Of a stretch of 64,000 nt of DNA, positions 42,419 through 49,923 are shown piece by piece (position 1 is the first letter of the stretch; each line of letters opens with the position of its first letter). Under the pieces are notes generated by a model, which worked only from the letters and a program-made list of their open reading frames with translations, had not been told where the DNA came from and searched no databases. Location: contig NZ_CP015104.1 in the NCBI RefSeq assembly GCF_002214525.1, positions 806,001-870,000 of the forward strand, written 5' to 3'. The position numbers were made by a program, and so were the translations under genes. This DNA comes from Thermococcus sp. P6 (GTDB lineage Archaea; Methanobacteriota_B; Thermococci; Thermococcales; Thermococcaceae).

Positions 42419-43282
42419 ATGAGGAGGCACGCTCTAATCATCCTTCTGGTGGCGATCATAATCACCTCCGGCTGCCTCGGGGGTAAGGACACGACCGGCT
42501 CCAGCCCGGCTATCGAGGAGACGAAGGTCACCCCCTCAACCACCACAACGACCACAATGGAAACCACCACAACCCAGACCAGCTCTCCCCTTCAAAGGCC
42601 GGGAGAAACCCGGGAAAAGCTCCTTCAGGAAGTCTCGGGTATGGAACGCTACACCTACACCGCCAACACCACGATATCAATGATCGTCGTGGTTACGGAG
42701 GAGAACCTCTCCCAGAGGGACAACGTTACCCTTAGAATAATCGAGGAAGGTTACCTGGACCTCGAATCGGGAGATGCGTGGATAAACACGACAACGACGA
42801 GCGTCCCCGACGGAGCATCCACCAACACCTCAAGGATAGTGGTCGGCAACGTTACCTACCTTCTCACCCCGGCCGGATGGGTAAAGGAGGACCCCAACGC
42901 TTCCCGGCTCCTCTGGGAGTACAACATCGTGAGCCTCGCCCGGAGGTATCTGAAGAAGGAACCCGACGAAAGGGAAACCGGAGAAAGGCTGCTCCTTAGA
43001 TACGTCCTCGGGGGGGACGAGATCGAACCCCTCGGGAGGGCCTACTTCGCAATGACACCCGACACGGAGGTAGAGGTAAGGGATGGCCTCCTCGAGCTTT
43101 ACTTTGAGGGGGGCAAACTCGCGGGTGGCAGGATAAGCTTCCGGATAAGAACCGTGACCTCGATAAACGATCCAAACCTCGGGTCGATGACGATAACTCA
43201 GGACGGTTCATGGAGTCAAACCGTACGGATAACGTCGGTAAACGAAAGGAGAAAGGTCGAGGCGCCGGCCTCGTCCCCCTGA
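42419..43282 (+). CDS. Lipoprotein of unknown function
   Basis: 287 residues. The signal peptide MRRHALIILLVAIIITSGC has a lipobox with Cys19, followed by a Thr/Ser-rich linker (about residues 20-60). The rest is beta-rich and has many N-x-T/S sequons. It resembles LolA/LppX-like lipoproteins of Thermococcus in general layout, but I cannot name a family. GGTGAG lies six bases upstream of the ATG. It lies between moaE and moeB but on the other strand, so it is probably unrelated to them. Confidence 0.75.
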   Translation: MRRHALIILLVAIIITSGCLGGKDTTGSSPAIEETKVTPSTTTTTTMETTTTQTSSPLQRPGETREKLLQEVSGMERYTYTANTTISMIVVVTEENLSQRDNVTLRIIEEGYLDLESGDAWINTTTTSVPDGASTNTSRIVVGNVTYLLTPAGWVKEDPNASRLLWEYNIVSLARRYLKKEPDERETGERLLLRYVLGGDEIEPLGRAYFAMTPDTEVEVRDGLLELYFEGGKLAGGRISFRIRTVTSINDPNLGSMTITQDGSWSQTVRITSVNERRKVEAPASSP

Positions 43283-43286
43283 TGTT

Positions 43287-43976
43287 CTACCCCAGCTCAA
43301 CGACGTCAAAGCTGTTGTGGGCGAGGTCAACTATGAGGAGCCTGTTTAAGAGGGGCTCACCGATCCCGGTGAGCAGTTTTATCACCTCCATGGCCTGAAT
43401 CGACCCGATGACCCCTGCTGTAGGGCCAAGTATCGGAAATTTGCCCTTTTTCTCCCTCACGTTCGGAAATATCCCGCGCAGGCTAAGAGTTTTCCCGGGA
43501 ACGATCGTGGTGACCTGACCGAAGGTTCCCTCGACGGCCCCGTGAACGAGGGGTATGCCCGCTTCCTGAACGTAGTCATCCAGCAGGAACCTCGTCTCGA
43601 AGTTATCGAGGCAGTCAACGACGACGTCGACGCCGTTGAGCACGCGGTGGACGTTCTCCCGGGCTAATCTCCCGACGAAGGTCTCGATTTTAACGTCCGA
43701 ATTGAACCTCTCAAGCTTCCATTTAGCAGACAGGGGCTTGGGATTCCTTCCCAGATCCTCCTCCCAGTGGAGTATCTGCCTGTTCAGGTTGCTCAGCTCG
43801 GGCTTCTGCTCATCGATCAGGAGTATCGTCCCGACGCCCGCGGCCGTGAGGTAGTAAGCCACGGGGCTCCCGAGACCGCCGACGCCGACAACGGCGACCT
43901 TTGAGCCGGCCAGCCTCTTCTGGCCCTCGACACCGAAGATCATGATCTGCCTGTCGTACCTCTCAAACCTTACCAT
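43287..43976 (-). CDS. MoeB/ThiF-family E1-like adenylyltransferase
   Basis: 229 residues. It should adenylate the C-terminal Gly-Gly of MoaD. Nucleotide site VAVVGVGGLGSPVAYYL, NLNRQILH, and VVDCLDNFETRFLLDD fit. The two CxxC zinc pairs of bacterial MoeB are absent and the only cysteine is in VDCLDN. The ATG at 43976 follows the moaD stop by two bases, with GGTGGTTGA as a ribosome binding site, so moaD and this gene form an operon. In Thermococcales it may also serve tRNA thiolation carriers. Confidence 0.88.
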   Translation of the reverse strand: MVRFERYDRQIMIFGVEGQKRLAGSKVAVVGVGGLGSPVAYYLTAAGVGTILLIDEQKPELSNLNRQILHWEEDLGRNPKPLSAKWKLERFNSDVKIETFVGRLARENVHRVLNGVDVVVDCLDNFETRFLLDDYVQEAGIPLVHGAVEGTFGQVTTIVPGKTLSLRGIFPNVREKKGKFPILGPTAGVIGSIQAMEVIKLLTGIGEPLLNRLLIVDLAHNSFDVVELG

Positions 43977-43978
43977 TC

Positions 43979-44242
43979 TCAACCACCACTCACCGGCGGA
44001 AAGAGGGCCACCACGTCGCCCTCCTTCAAGACCTCGTCGAAGGAAGCGTACCTGCCGTTCCGCGAGACGTTCACATCGGCCAGATCATCCTCGCCAAAGA
44101 CCTCCTCCCTCAACGCTGGATGTCTCTCCTTCAGCCTTTCCACCAGCTCCCGGACGGTCGTCCCATCTGGAACCTCGAGCTCTTCCTCACCCGTGCCGGT
44201 AAGGGAACGGAAACGGGCAAAGTAACGGACGCGGATCTTCAC
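43979..44242 (-). CDS. moaD: MoaD/ubiquitin-like sulfur carrier
   Basis: 87 residues with a beta-grasp fold ending VALFPPVSGG; the terminal Gly-Gly is the site of adenylation and thiocarboxylation. It donates sulfur to MoaE. The GTG at 44242 (MKIRVRYFARFRSLTG) is preceded by GGTGGTT; further in-frame GTG codons upstream to 44266 lack a site. It is coupled to the downstream E1-like gene. Confidence 0.9.
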   Translation of the reverse strand: MKIRVRYFARFRSLTGTGEEELEVPDGTTVRELVERLKERHPALREEVFGEDDLADVNVSRNGRYASFDEVLKEGDVVALFPPVSGG

Positions 44243-44340
44243 ACCAACCACCACCCCGGAGTTCACCCAGGGATTAAAAAGGATTATCGGACGGGGGACA
44301 AAGGTTAAATCTTCCTCCTCCTACCACCTGCGGTGCCGGG

Positions 44341-44359
44341 GATGAAGGTCGATCTGAAT
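44341..44359 (+). repeat. 19-bp direct repeat, copy 1 (vestigial pxpA start)
   Basis: GATGAAGGTCGATCTGAAT is identical to 46280-46298, where it forms the start codon region of pxpA (MKVDLN). Here it also has its own TATA-like AAGGTTAAATC near 44300 and GGTG before the ATG, but the frame stops after 12 codons. It looks like the original pxpA start left behind when the symporter cassette was inserted. Confidence 0.85.
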
Positions 44360-44444
44360 AAAAAAACGCCTCTAAGCTCATAAACTAAAGCGAGAACTTC
44401 AACATTTGCTTCACCCCAGCTCCCCGGAGATTATGGGGGACGAA

Positions 44445-44458
44445 ACCTTTATATGGAC
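44445..44458 (+). promoter_or_regulatory. Promoter of the symporter cassette
   Basis: AAACCTTTATATGG is a clear TATA box about 35 bases before the small membrane gene, and GAGGTG provides its ribosome binding site. This gives the cassette its own promoter. Confidence 0.5.
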
Positions 44459-44489
44459 AAATGACAATCTCTCCAAGAGGTGTTCCAGA

Positions 44490-44693
44490 ATGCCTCGCTT
44501 TATAAATGACAAAAACCTGGCAATTCTAACAGTAGTTCTATGGATATTCCCCTTTGCAGTGTATCTCTTCAACACACCAGAGCCGTCAGTTCTCCACATG
44601 AGCAAGCCCTTTGCTTATTCAGTGATATGGTGGATAATAGCCCTATCCCTCTTTACAGTATGGGCTTACTACGATCTCAGGGGTGGTGAATAA
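44490..44693 (+). CDS. Small membrane protein of DUF3311 type, symporter partner
   Basis: 67 residues with two hydrophobic helices separated by a short loop (LAILTVVLWIFPFAVYLF and SVIWWIIALSLFTVWAYYDL). Small proteins of this type commonly precede sodium:solute symporter genes. Its TAA stop overlaps the first base of the symporter ATG. AGGTG precedes the ATG at 44490. Codons are more A/T-rich than in flanking genes. Confidence 0.75.
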   Translation: MPRFINDKNLAILTVVLWIFPFAVYLFNTPEPSVLHMSKPFAYSVIWWIIALSLFTVWAYYDLRGGE

Positions 44694-46237
44694 TGGAAGC
44701 TTGGCAGATCGCCACCACAATCATCTTCTTCTACAGCTTGCTCGTGATAGGCATCGGAGTCTGGGCAGGGAAAATCATGAAGAAGTCTATGGAAGACTTT
44801 TACATTCTTGGCAGGAGAGGGAGTACAATCGTGACATTTCTCGCAACTGCCGCAACCTACCACAGCGCCTTTGCCTTCCTGACGAGCGTGGCGGTTTTTT
44901 CAACGGCAGGAGTTACTTTTTGGATAGCCGCATCTGCCTGGACAGTGCTAGCGGGAATATTCATGTACCTGGTCGGACCAAGGATATGGAAGATAGGAAA
45001 AGCAAGGGGGCACATGACACCCGCCGATATGCTGAGCGACTTTTATGATAGCAAAGCCCTCGGAGTGATAACCGCAACCGTCATGGCGCTTTTCATAATT
45101 GCATACATAGTAGTCCAGGCCGTTGGCCTTGGAATAATCCTCGATGTTGCAAGCCAGGGACATGTTCCCTACCAATGGGCATCACTGGTCCTTATACTCG
45201 TTGCAGCTACCTACCTGTTCCTCGGAGGACTCAGGGCAGCCTACTGGACAGACGTCCTTCAGGGGGTTTGGATGTACCTCGGAATCTTTGTGGCGGCCTT
45301 TGTGATAGTTGGCAAAATTGTACCCGGGGGCTTCACGGCCCTAATGGATTCCGTTAGGGCGGTCAATCCAAAACTTTTAACAATGAACTGGACATCCCAA
45401 AAGATGCTCGGTGCAATCCTCATATACGGCCCCGGTCTCATGCTCCTCCAGCAACTCTGGATTAAGTATTACATAGCCAAAGACGAAAAAATCCTAAAGA
45501 CCTCCGCCGTTGGTACTGCGATTTACCTGAGCACCTACTACATTGCAGCAGCGTTGATAGGACTTTCGGCCGCTGTTGCCAACGTTAAAGGGATTCCGGG
45601 AGTCCTCAGTCCGGGATTCATATCAGCACTTAAAGCCCAATACGGAAGTGCAGACGCCGTTGCGGCGGTGATGATATACAAGCTCCTCAATCCAGTTCTG
45701 GCCGGATTCCTGCTTGCCGGGGCCGCAGCGGCAGCAATGTCAACCCTCGATTCGTTCCTGGGTTCAACTTCCATGATTCTGGTCAGAGATATCTATCAAA
45801 AGCACATCAAACCGGGAGCGAGCGAAGGCCATTACGTACTGGTCAGCAGGGCATTCATGATAATCTGGGCCCTTATAGGATGGTACTTTGCCCTTTTAAA
45901 GCCCGGCTTAATATTCAACATAGCCTCGATAGCCTGTGCCGGTGGACTGCAATTCCTGCCGCTTCTCCTTCCAGCAATCGTCCCAACCACAAAGAGGTAC
46001 ATAAACAGAAACGGTGCCATATGGGGATTGATAGTTGGAAGCTTCCTTGCAGCGTTCCTCTCACCGCAGATTGGAGGAAAGCTCGGCCTTCCAGTGCTTG
46101 AACACCCGGCGGTAGCGGGACTGGTGGCGGTGATAGTTAACACCATAGTCGCACTCCTGATTTCAGCAATCACAAAGGCAAGCGAAAGGGAGCTCAAGGT
46201 TATGGAAGAATACAAGGAAGTTCTTACGAAAGCTTAA
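44693..46237 (+). CDS. Sodium:solute symporter family transporter, candidate 5-oxoproline importer
   Basis: 514 residues with about 13 helices, SSS family ([74 protein letters not shown]). It co-transports a small solute with Na+. It sits directly upstream of pxpABC, which hydrolyse 5-oxoproline to glutamate, so pyroglutamate is the simplest guess for its substrate. The sequence is richer in A/T codons than its neighbours, a sign of acquisition from elsewhere. GGTGGTGA precedes the ATG. Confidence 0.85.
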   Translation: MEAWQIATTIIFFYSLLVIGIGVWAGKIMKKSMEDFYILGRRGSTIVTFLATAATYHSAFAFLTSVAVFSTAGVTFWIAASAWTVLAGIFMYLVGPRIWKIGKARGHMTPADMLSDFYDSKALGVITATVMALFIIAYIVVQAVGLGIILDVASQGHVPYQWASLVLILVAATYLFLGGLRAAYWTDVLQGVWMYLGIFVAAFVIVGKIVPGGFTALMDSVRAVNPKLLTMNWTSQKMLGAILIYGPGLMLLQQLWIKYYIAKDEKILKTSAVGTAIYLSTYYIAAALIGLSAAVANVKGIPGVLSPGFISALKAQYGSADAVAAVMIYKLLNPVLAGFLLAGAAAAAMSTLDSFLGSTSMILVRDIYQKHIKPGASEGHYVLVSRAFMIIWALIGWYFALLKPGLIFNIASIACAGGLQFLPLLLPAIVPTTKRYINRNGAIWGLIVGSFLAAFLSPQIGGKLGLPVLEHPAVAGLVAVIVNTIVALLISAITKASERELKVMEEYKEVLTKA

Positions 46238-46238
46238 A

Positions 46239-46272
46239 TTTTTATTTTACCAATTACTAATTTTTACAGAGG
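46239..46272 (+). terminator. T-rich terminator after the symporter
   Basis: TTTTTATTTTACC follows the stop codon, with another T-run at 46260-46265. Termination here would separate the cassette from pxpA; readthrough would give one transcript. Confidence 0.4.
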
Positions 46273-46279
46273 GTGATCT

Positions 46280-46298
46280 GATGAAGGTCGATCTGAAT
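46280..46298 (+). repeat. 19-bp direct repeat, copy 2 (start of pxpA)
   Basis: Identical to 44341-44359. It holds the ATG and first six codons of the intact pxpA gene. The flanking bases on both sides differ between the two copies, so the repeat ends are sharp. Confidence 0.85.
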
Positions 46299-47048
46299 TC
46301 CGATCTGGGTGAAAGCTTCGGAAGGTACAGGCTCGGCATGGATGAAGAAGTCATGAGGTACGTAACCTCGGCGAACGTTGCCTGTGGCTGGCACGCCGGG
46401 GATCCGCTGGTGATGAGGAGAACCGTAAGGCTCGCAAGGGAGATGAAGGTTGAAGTCGGGGCCCATCCCGGCTACCCCGATCTTCTCGGCTTCGGGAGGA
46501 GGTACATGGACCTAACGCGGGAGGAGGCGAGGAACTACGTTCTCTACCAGATAGGCGCCCTTTACGCCTTCGCAAAAGCCGAAGGTTTGACCCTGCAGCA
46601 CGTTAAACCCCATGGGGCCCTTTACAACGCCCTTGCAAAGGATGAAGAGCTCGCGAGGGGCGTTCTTGAAGGAATAGCGGACTTCGAGAGGAAACTCATT
46701 TTCGTCGGGCTCTCAAACTCGAAACCCCTCGAGATAGCGGAGGAAATGGGATTGAGTGTTGCCCACGAGGTTTTTGCCGACAGGGCCTACAACCCCGACG
46801 GAACCCTCGTCTCAAGGCGCCTGAAGGGGGCGGTTATTCATGACAAAGAGGCCATAGCGGAAAGGGTGATCTCAATGGTTAAAGACGGGGGCGTTAAAGC
46901 CATCAACGGCGAGTGGGTGGATCTAAAAGCGGACACCGTCTGCGTCCACGGTGACAATCCAAAGGCCCTCGAGATAACTGCCCACGTAAGAAAACGCCTT
47001 GAGGAGGAAGGGGTGAAGGTTCTGCCCATGAAGGACTTCATACGGTGA
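46281..47048 (+). CDS. pxpA: 5-oxoprolinase subunit A (LamB/YcsF family)
   Basis: 255 residues. With PxpB and PxpC it forms the ATP-dependent 5-oxoprolinase that opens pyroglutamate to glutamate. Family motifs: [69 protein letters not shown] and [16 protein letters not shown] lies four bases before the ATG. Four bases separate it from pxpB. Confidence 0.95.
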   Translation: MKVDLNSDLGESFGRYRLGMDEEVMRYVTSANVACGWHAGDPLVMRRTVRLAREMKVEVGAHPGYPDLLGFGRRYMDLTREEARNYVLYQIGALYAFAKAEGLTLQHVKPHGALYNALAKDEELARGVLEGIADFERKLIFVGLSNSKPLEIAEEMGLSVAHEVFADRAYNPDGTLVSRRLKGAVIHDKEAIAERVISMVKDGGVKAINGEWVDLKADTVCVHGDNPKALEITAHVRKRLEEEGVKVLPMKDFIR

Positions 47049-47052
47049 TCCC

Positions 47053-47748
47053 ATGTTCCCCCTTTTCAAGCCGGCCGGGGATTCCGCGCTCGCGGTTATC
47101 TTCGGCGATGAAATAGACGAGGGGATAAACGAAAAGGTGCATGCCGTGGCCAGGGCAATGGAAAAGGCATCCCCGGAATGGCTGATCGAGGTAGTTCCCA
47201 CCTACACGAGCCTCTACATCTACTACGATCCTTTGAGAATCTCCTATTCGGAAGTTGCCGGGGCTGTGGGACCTTTCCTGGGGACAAAGCCTGAGAAGGG
47301 TAAGAGAAGGGTTGTGAAGATTCCAGTAGCTTACGGCGGCGACTTCGGGCCGGATATAGGGTTCGTTGCGGAATACAACGGTCTAAGCGTCGATGAAGTT
47401 ATTGAGATCCACTCGAAGCCCCTCTACAGGGTTTACATGCTCGGCTTCCTTCCGGGTTTTGCATACCTCGGGGGGATGGACGAGAGGATAGCCACACCAA
47501 GGCTGGAGAAACCGCGCTTAAAGGTTCCAGCAGGAAGCGTGGGGATAGCCGGGAAACAGACGGGATGGTACGCAATAGAGAGCCCCGGAGGGTGGAGGCT
47601 GATAGGAAGAACACCCCTGAAAACCTTCGACCCCCTGAAAACCCCGCCGAGCATCGTAACCCCCGGGGATTACGTTAAGTTCGTTCCCATAGGCGAAGAG
47701 GAATTCCGGGAGATCTATGAAGGGAACCGGGGGAAGGAGGATGATTGA
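47053..47748 (+). CDS. pxpB: 5-oxoprolinase subunit B (KipI-like)
   Basis: 231 residues, allophanate-hydrolase-subunit-1/KipI family. GDSALAVIFGDEID at the N terminus, VYMLGFLPGFAYLGGMD, RLKVPAGSVGIAGKQTGWYAIESPGGWRLIGRTP. Its end overlaps the start of pxpC by 8 bases, so the two products are probably made together. Confidence 0.94.
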   Translation: MFPLFKPAGDSALAVIFGDEIDEGINEKVHAVARAMEKASPEWLIEVVPTYTSLYIYYDPLRISYSEVAGAVGPFLGTKPEKGKRRVVKIPVAYGGDFGPDIGFVAEYNGLSVDEVIEIHSKPLYRVYMLGFLPGFAYLGGMDERIATPRLEKPRLKVPAGSVGIAGKQTGWYAIESPGGWRLIGRTPLKTFDPLKTPPSIVTPGDYVKFVPIGEEEFREIYEGNRGKEDD

Positions 47749-48736
47749 ACTCCTGAGCGTTCCATCCCTAACGACCGTTCAGGATTCCGGAAGGAGGGGC
47801 TATCAGAGGTTCGGGGTCCCCGTGGGAGGGGTGATGGACGAGGTAAGCGCGAGGCTGGCGAATTACCTGGTCGGAAACGACGATAAAGCCCCCCTGCTGG
47901 AGTTTGCTTTAAAGGGACCCACGCTGAGGTTCAACGCCTCGGCCGTCTTTGCTGTTGGTGGGGATGCTGAGGTAAGGCTGAACGGAGTTGAAATAAGCCC
48001 CTGGAGGAGTTACTGGGCAAAGAGGGGGGACGTTCTGGAGATAGGCATCTTAAAAAGCGGTTTTTATGGATACGTAGCTTTCGCCGGGGGAATAAAATGC
48101 GAGCCGATCCTCGGCAGCTGCTCCACCTATCTAAGGGCAAATTTTGGAAAGGCCCTGAAGGCCGGGGAGGGGCTGAAACTCGGGTATGCTATTCTCACGG
48201 GCAAAGCGGGAAAAGAACTCCCGGAGGAGTTCATACCTGTCTATGCGGAGGAGAGTGAGATAAGGGTCATTCCGGGCCCTCAGGAGGACCACTTTACCAA
48301 GAAGGGTATTGAAACCTTCCTGAATTCGACCTACGAGGTAACCCCCGAATCCGACAGGATGGGGTACCGTCTTGAGGGGCCCGAGATAGAGCACTCGGAA
48401 AAGGGAGCGGAGGTAATCACCGATGCCGTCCCTCCGGGAGCGGTTCAGGTCCCGAAGAACGGTAAACCAATAATAATGCTCGCCGACGGGCAGACGACCG
48501 GGGGCTATCCAAAGATCGGGGTTGTTGCGAGGGTTGATATACCAAAGGTTGCCCAGACGAGACCCGGCGGGAGGCTCAGGTTTAAAGCTGTAAGCGTGGA
48601 GGAAGCTCAAGAGAGATTGAGGAAGCGGGAAAAGATCATGGAGGCCATAAAGGGGTTTATCCGAGGTGAAATGAAGGCCTACAGGCTGAAGGTTGGGGAG
48701 CGGGTGGTGGCCTTTACAAAGGTGGAGAAGAGGTAA
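47741..48736 (+). CDS. pxpC: 5-oxoprolinase subunit C (KipA-like)
   Basis: 331 residues, allophanate-hydrolase-subunit-2/KipA family. SVPSLTTVQDSGRRGYQRFGVPVGGVMDE, YVAFAGGI, VIPGPQEDHF, SDRMGYRLEGP and IIMLADGQTTGGYPKIG are characteristic. The ATG at 47741 follows GGAAGGAGG. It completes the pxpABC operon. Confidence 0.94.
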   Translation: MIELLSVPSLTTVQDSGRRGYQRFGVPVGGVMDEVSARLANYLVGNDDKAPLLEFALKGPTLRFNASAVFAVGGDAEVRLNGVEISPWRSYWAKRGDVLEIGILKSGFYGYVAFAGGIKCEPILGSCSTYLRANFGKALKAGEGLKLGYAILTGKAGKELPEEFIPVYAEESEIRVIPGPQEDHFTKKGIETFLNSTYEVTPESDRMGYRLEGPEIEHSEKGAEVITDAVPPGAVQVPKNGKPIIMLADGQTTGGYPKIGVVARVDIPKVAQTRPGGRLRFKAVSVEEAQERLRKREKIMEAIKGFIRGEMKAYRLKVGERVVAFTKVEKR

Positions 48737-48738
48737 GC

Positions 48739-49245
48739 TCACCACGGCACGCTCTTCCATCCCATCCTGTAGGCGAGGTAGTTCGCCCCCCAGTGGACGA
48801 AGGGGGTCACCACGAGCAGGAAGAGGATCCCACCGCTGGGGAGGGTCTTAACCGGATAGGCAAAGACCATGGCGCTTATTACAAAGCCCAGCTGGTCGAG
48901 GCCCAAGGCGGGGGCACCCCGGGGCAGGTTCACACGCCTCTTGATAAAGCTCCCGATGAGGTCGCCCACAAGGGCACCGAGGGAGAGCAGGAAGGCGAGA
49001 AGGAGAGCTACCTTCAGGGTGCCGTAATAATCGGGAGTGATAACGTACTGAACCGCTCCGGTAAGGGTGCCCAGCGCGATCCCTCCGAAGAACCCCCTCC
49101 ACGTCTTTCCATCACCAAGGAGTCTCCTGCCGTCCCGCCAGTTTCTGCCGCCGTCCATGGGTTCTCCACCGCCGACGAGAACCGGGGATGCGTTGGCAAC
49201 GTAAGCCGGAAGGATGTACCATAGAGCCCACAGCACCGATGACAC
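48739..49245 (-). CDS. carS: CDP-archaeol synthase
   Basis: 168 residues with four or five helices. CarS transfers CMP from CTP to 2,3-bis-geranylgeranyl-glycerol phosphate, a committed step of archaeal phospholipid synthesis. YVANASPVLVGGGEPMDGGR, LLGDGKTWRGFFGG, LGALVGDLIGSFIKRRV and LDQLGFV fit the family. The gene runs opposite to pxpC and just misses overlapping it. Confidence 0.94.
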   Translation of the reverse strand: MSSVLWALWYILPAYVANASPVLVGGGEPMDGGRNWRDGRRLLGDGKTWRGFFGGIALGTLTGAVQYVITPDYYGTLKVALLLAFLLSLGALVGDLIGSFIKRRVNLPRGAPALGLDQLGFVISAMVFAYPVKTLPSGGILFLLVVTPFVHWGANYLAYRMGWKSVPW

Positions 49246-49278
49246 GATTTCACCCCGTTTGAGTGCTAACTTAGGGTT

Positions 49279-49806
49279 TTAAAGTCTGCCGCCTTCCTCC
49301 AGTCCGAAGCACTTCAAAAGCTTCTCGAGGACCTCCTCATCATCGTGCTCCATAAGGAACCTGACTATCCTCTCGATGAGCGCGTTCCTCCTCATGACCA
49401 GCTCAATGTCCCCCCTCATCGCCCGGGCTTCCTCGCTCCCGTCCCCCTCGAGTTCCCTGAGGGCCCGCTCGAAGTTCCTCCTCATCTGTTTGATGTCTTC
49501 AATTATGCTGGAGTAATAGGCCGCCTGCCGCCAGTCCCTCAGACCCTTTATTACCCTGTAATAGGCCTTCTTATCGCCGGGCTTCTTGATCCTCACGACC
49601 AGACCTATGCGCTCCATGGATTTGAGGGCGGTGCTCACGTGGGACAGGGAGTAACCCGTGGCTTCAGCGATCTCGCCCAGACTCATCGGCTCTCTGGCAA
49701 GGAAAAGAACGCCGTAGATGTAACCGTAGAGTTCTTTGAAGCCAAACCTCCTCGCCGTCCCTGCGAAATGCTCCATGAGTATTCTTCGGGCCTCTTCAAC
49801 CCCCAT
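49279..49806 (-). CDS. GbsR/MarR-like transcriptional regulator
   Basis: 175 residues. Winged helix-turn-helix at the N terminus (FGFKELYGYIYGVLFLAREPMSLGEIAEATGYSLSHVSTALKSMERIGLVVRIKKPGDKKAYYRVI), then a long helical dimerisation part. The resemblance is to GbsR-type regulators. It is transcribed divergently from the MMPL/CARDB/LEA14 genes across a 117-base gap that carries a large inverted repeat, so those genes are its probable targets. The ATG at 49806 has GGGTG upstream. Confidence 0.82.
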   Translation of the reverse strand: MGVEEARRILMEHFAGTARRFGFKELYGYIYGVLFLAREPMSLGEIAEATGYSLSHVSTALKSMERIGLVVRIKKPGDKKAYYRVIKGLRDWRQAAYYSSIIEDIKQMRRNFERALRELEGDGSEEARAMRGDIELVMRRNALIERIVRFLMEHDDEEVLEKLLKCFGLEEGGRL

Positions 49807-49869
49807 CCCCGACACCCTGCTTTGTGCGATAACCCGGATAGGGTAACCTACGAAAGGTTTTTAAATTTT

Positions 49870-49903
49870 GTATATTTAAAACTTTCGGAAAATTCCGAAA
49901 GTT
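49870..49903. promoter_or_regulatory. Operator and promoter of the MMPL exporter genes
   Basis: A TATA element TATATTTAAAA (49871-49881) is followed by a perfect inverted repeat with 11-base arms, AACTTTCGGAA (49880-49890) and TTCCGAAAGTT (49893-49903), separated by AA. It spans the expected transcription start of the MMPL gene, so binding should repress. A partial half-site, GAAAGG, lies nearer the regulator gene at about 49850. Confidence 0.75.
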
Positions 49904-49923
49904 CAGAAAATGGGGGAGGGACC

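Noticed and set aside
49345-49923. Upstream extension of the MMPL frame
   Set aside because: It runs antisense through the regulator gene and the operator; the ATG at 49924 has a strong site and gives the usual N terminus.
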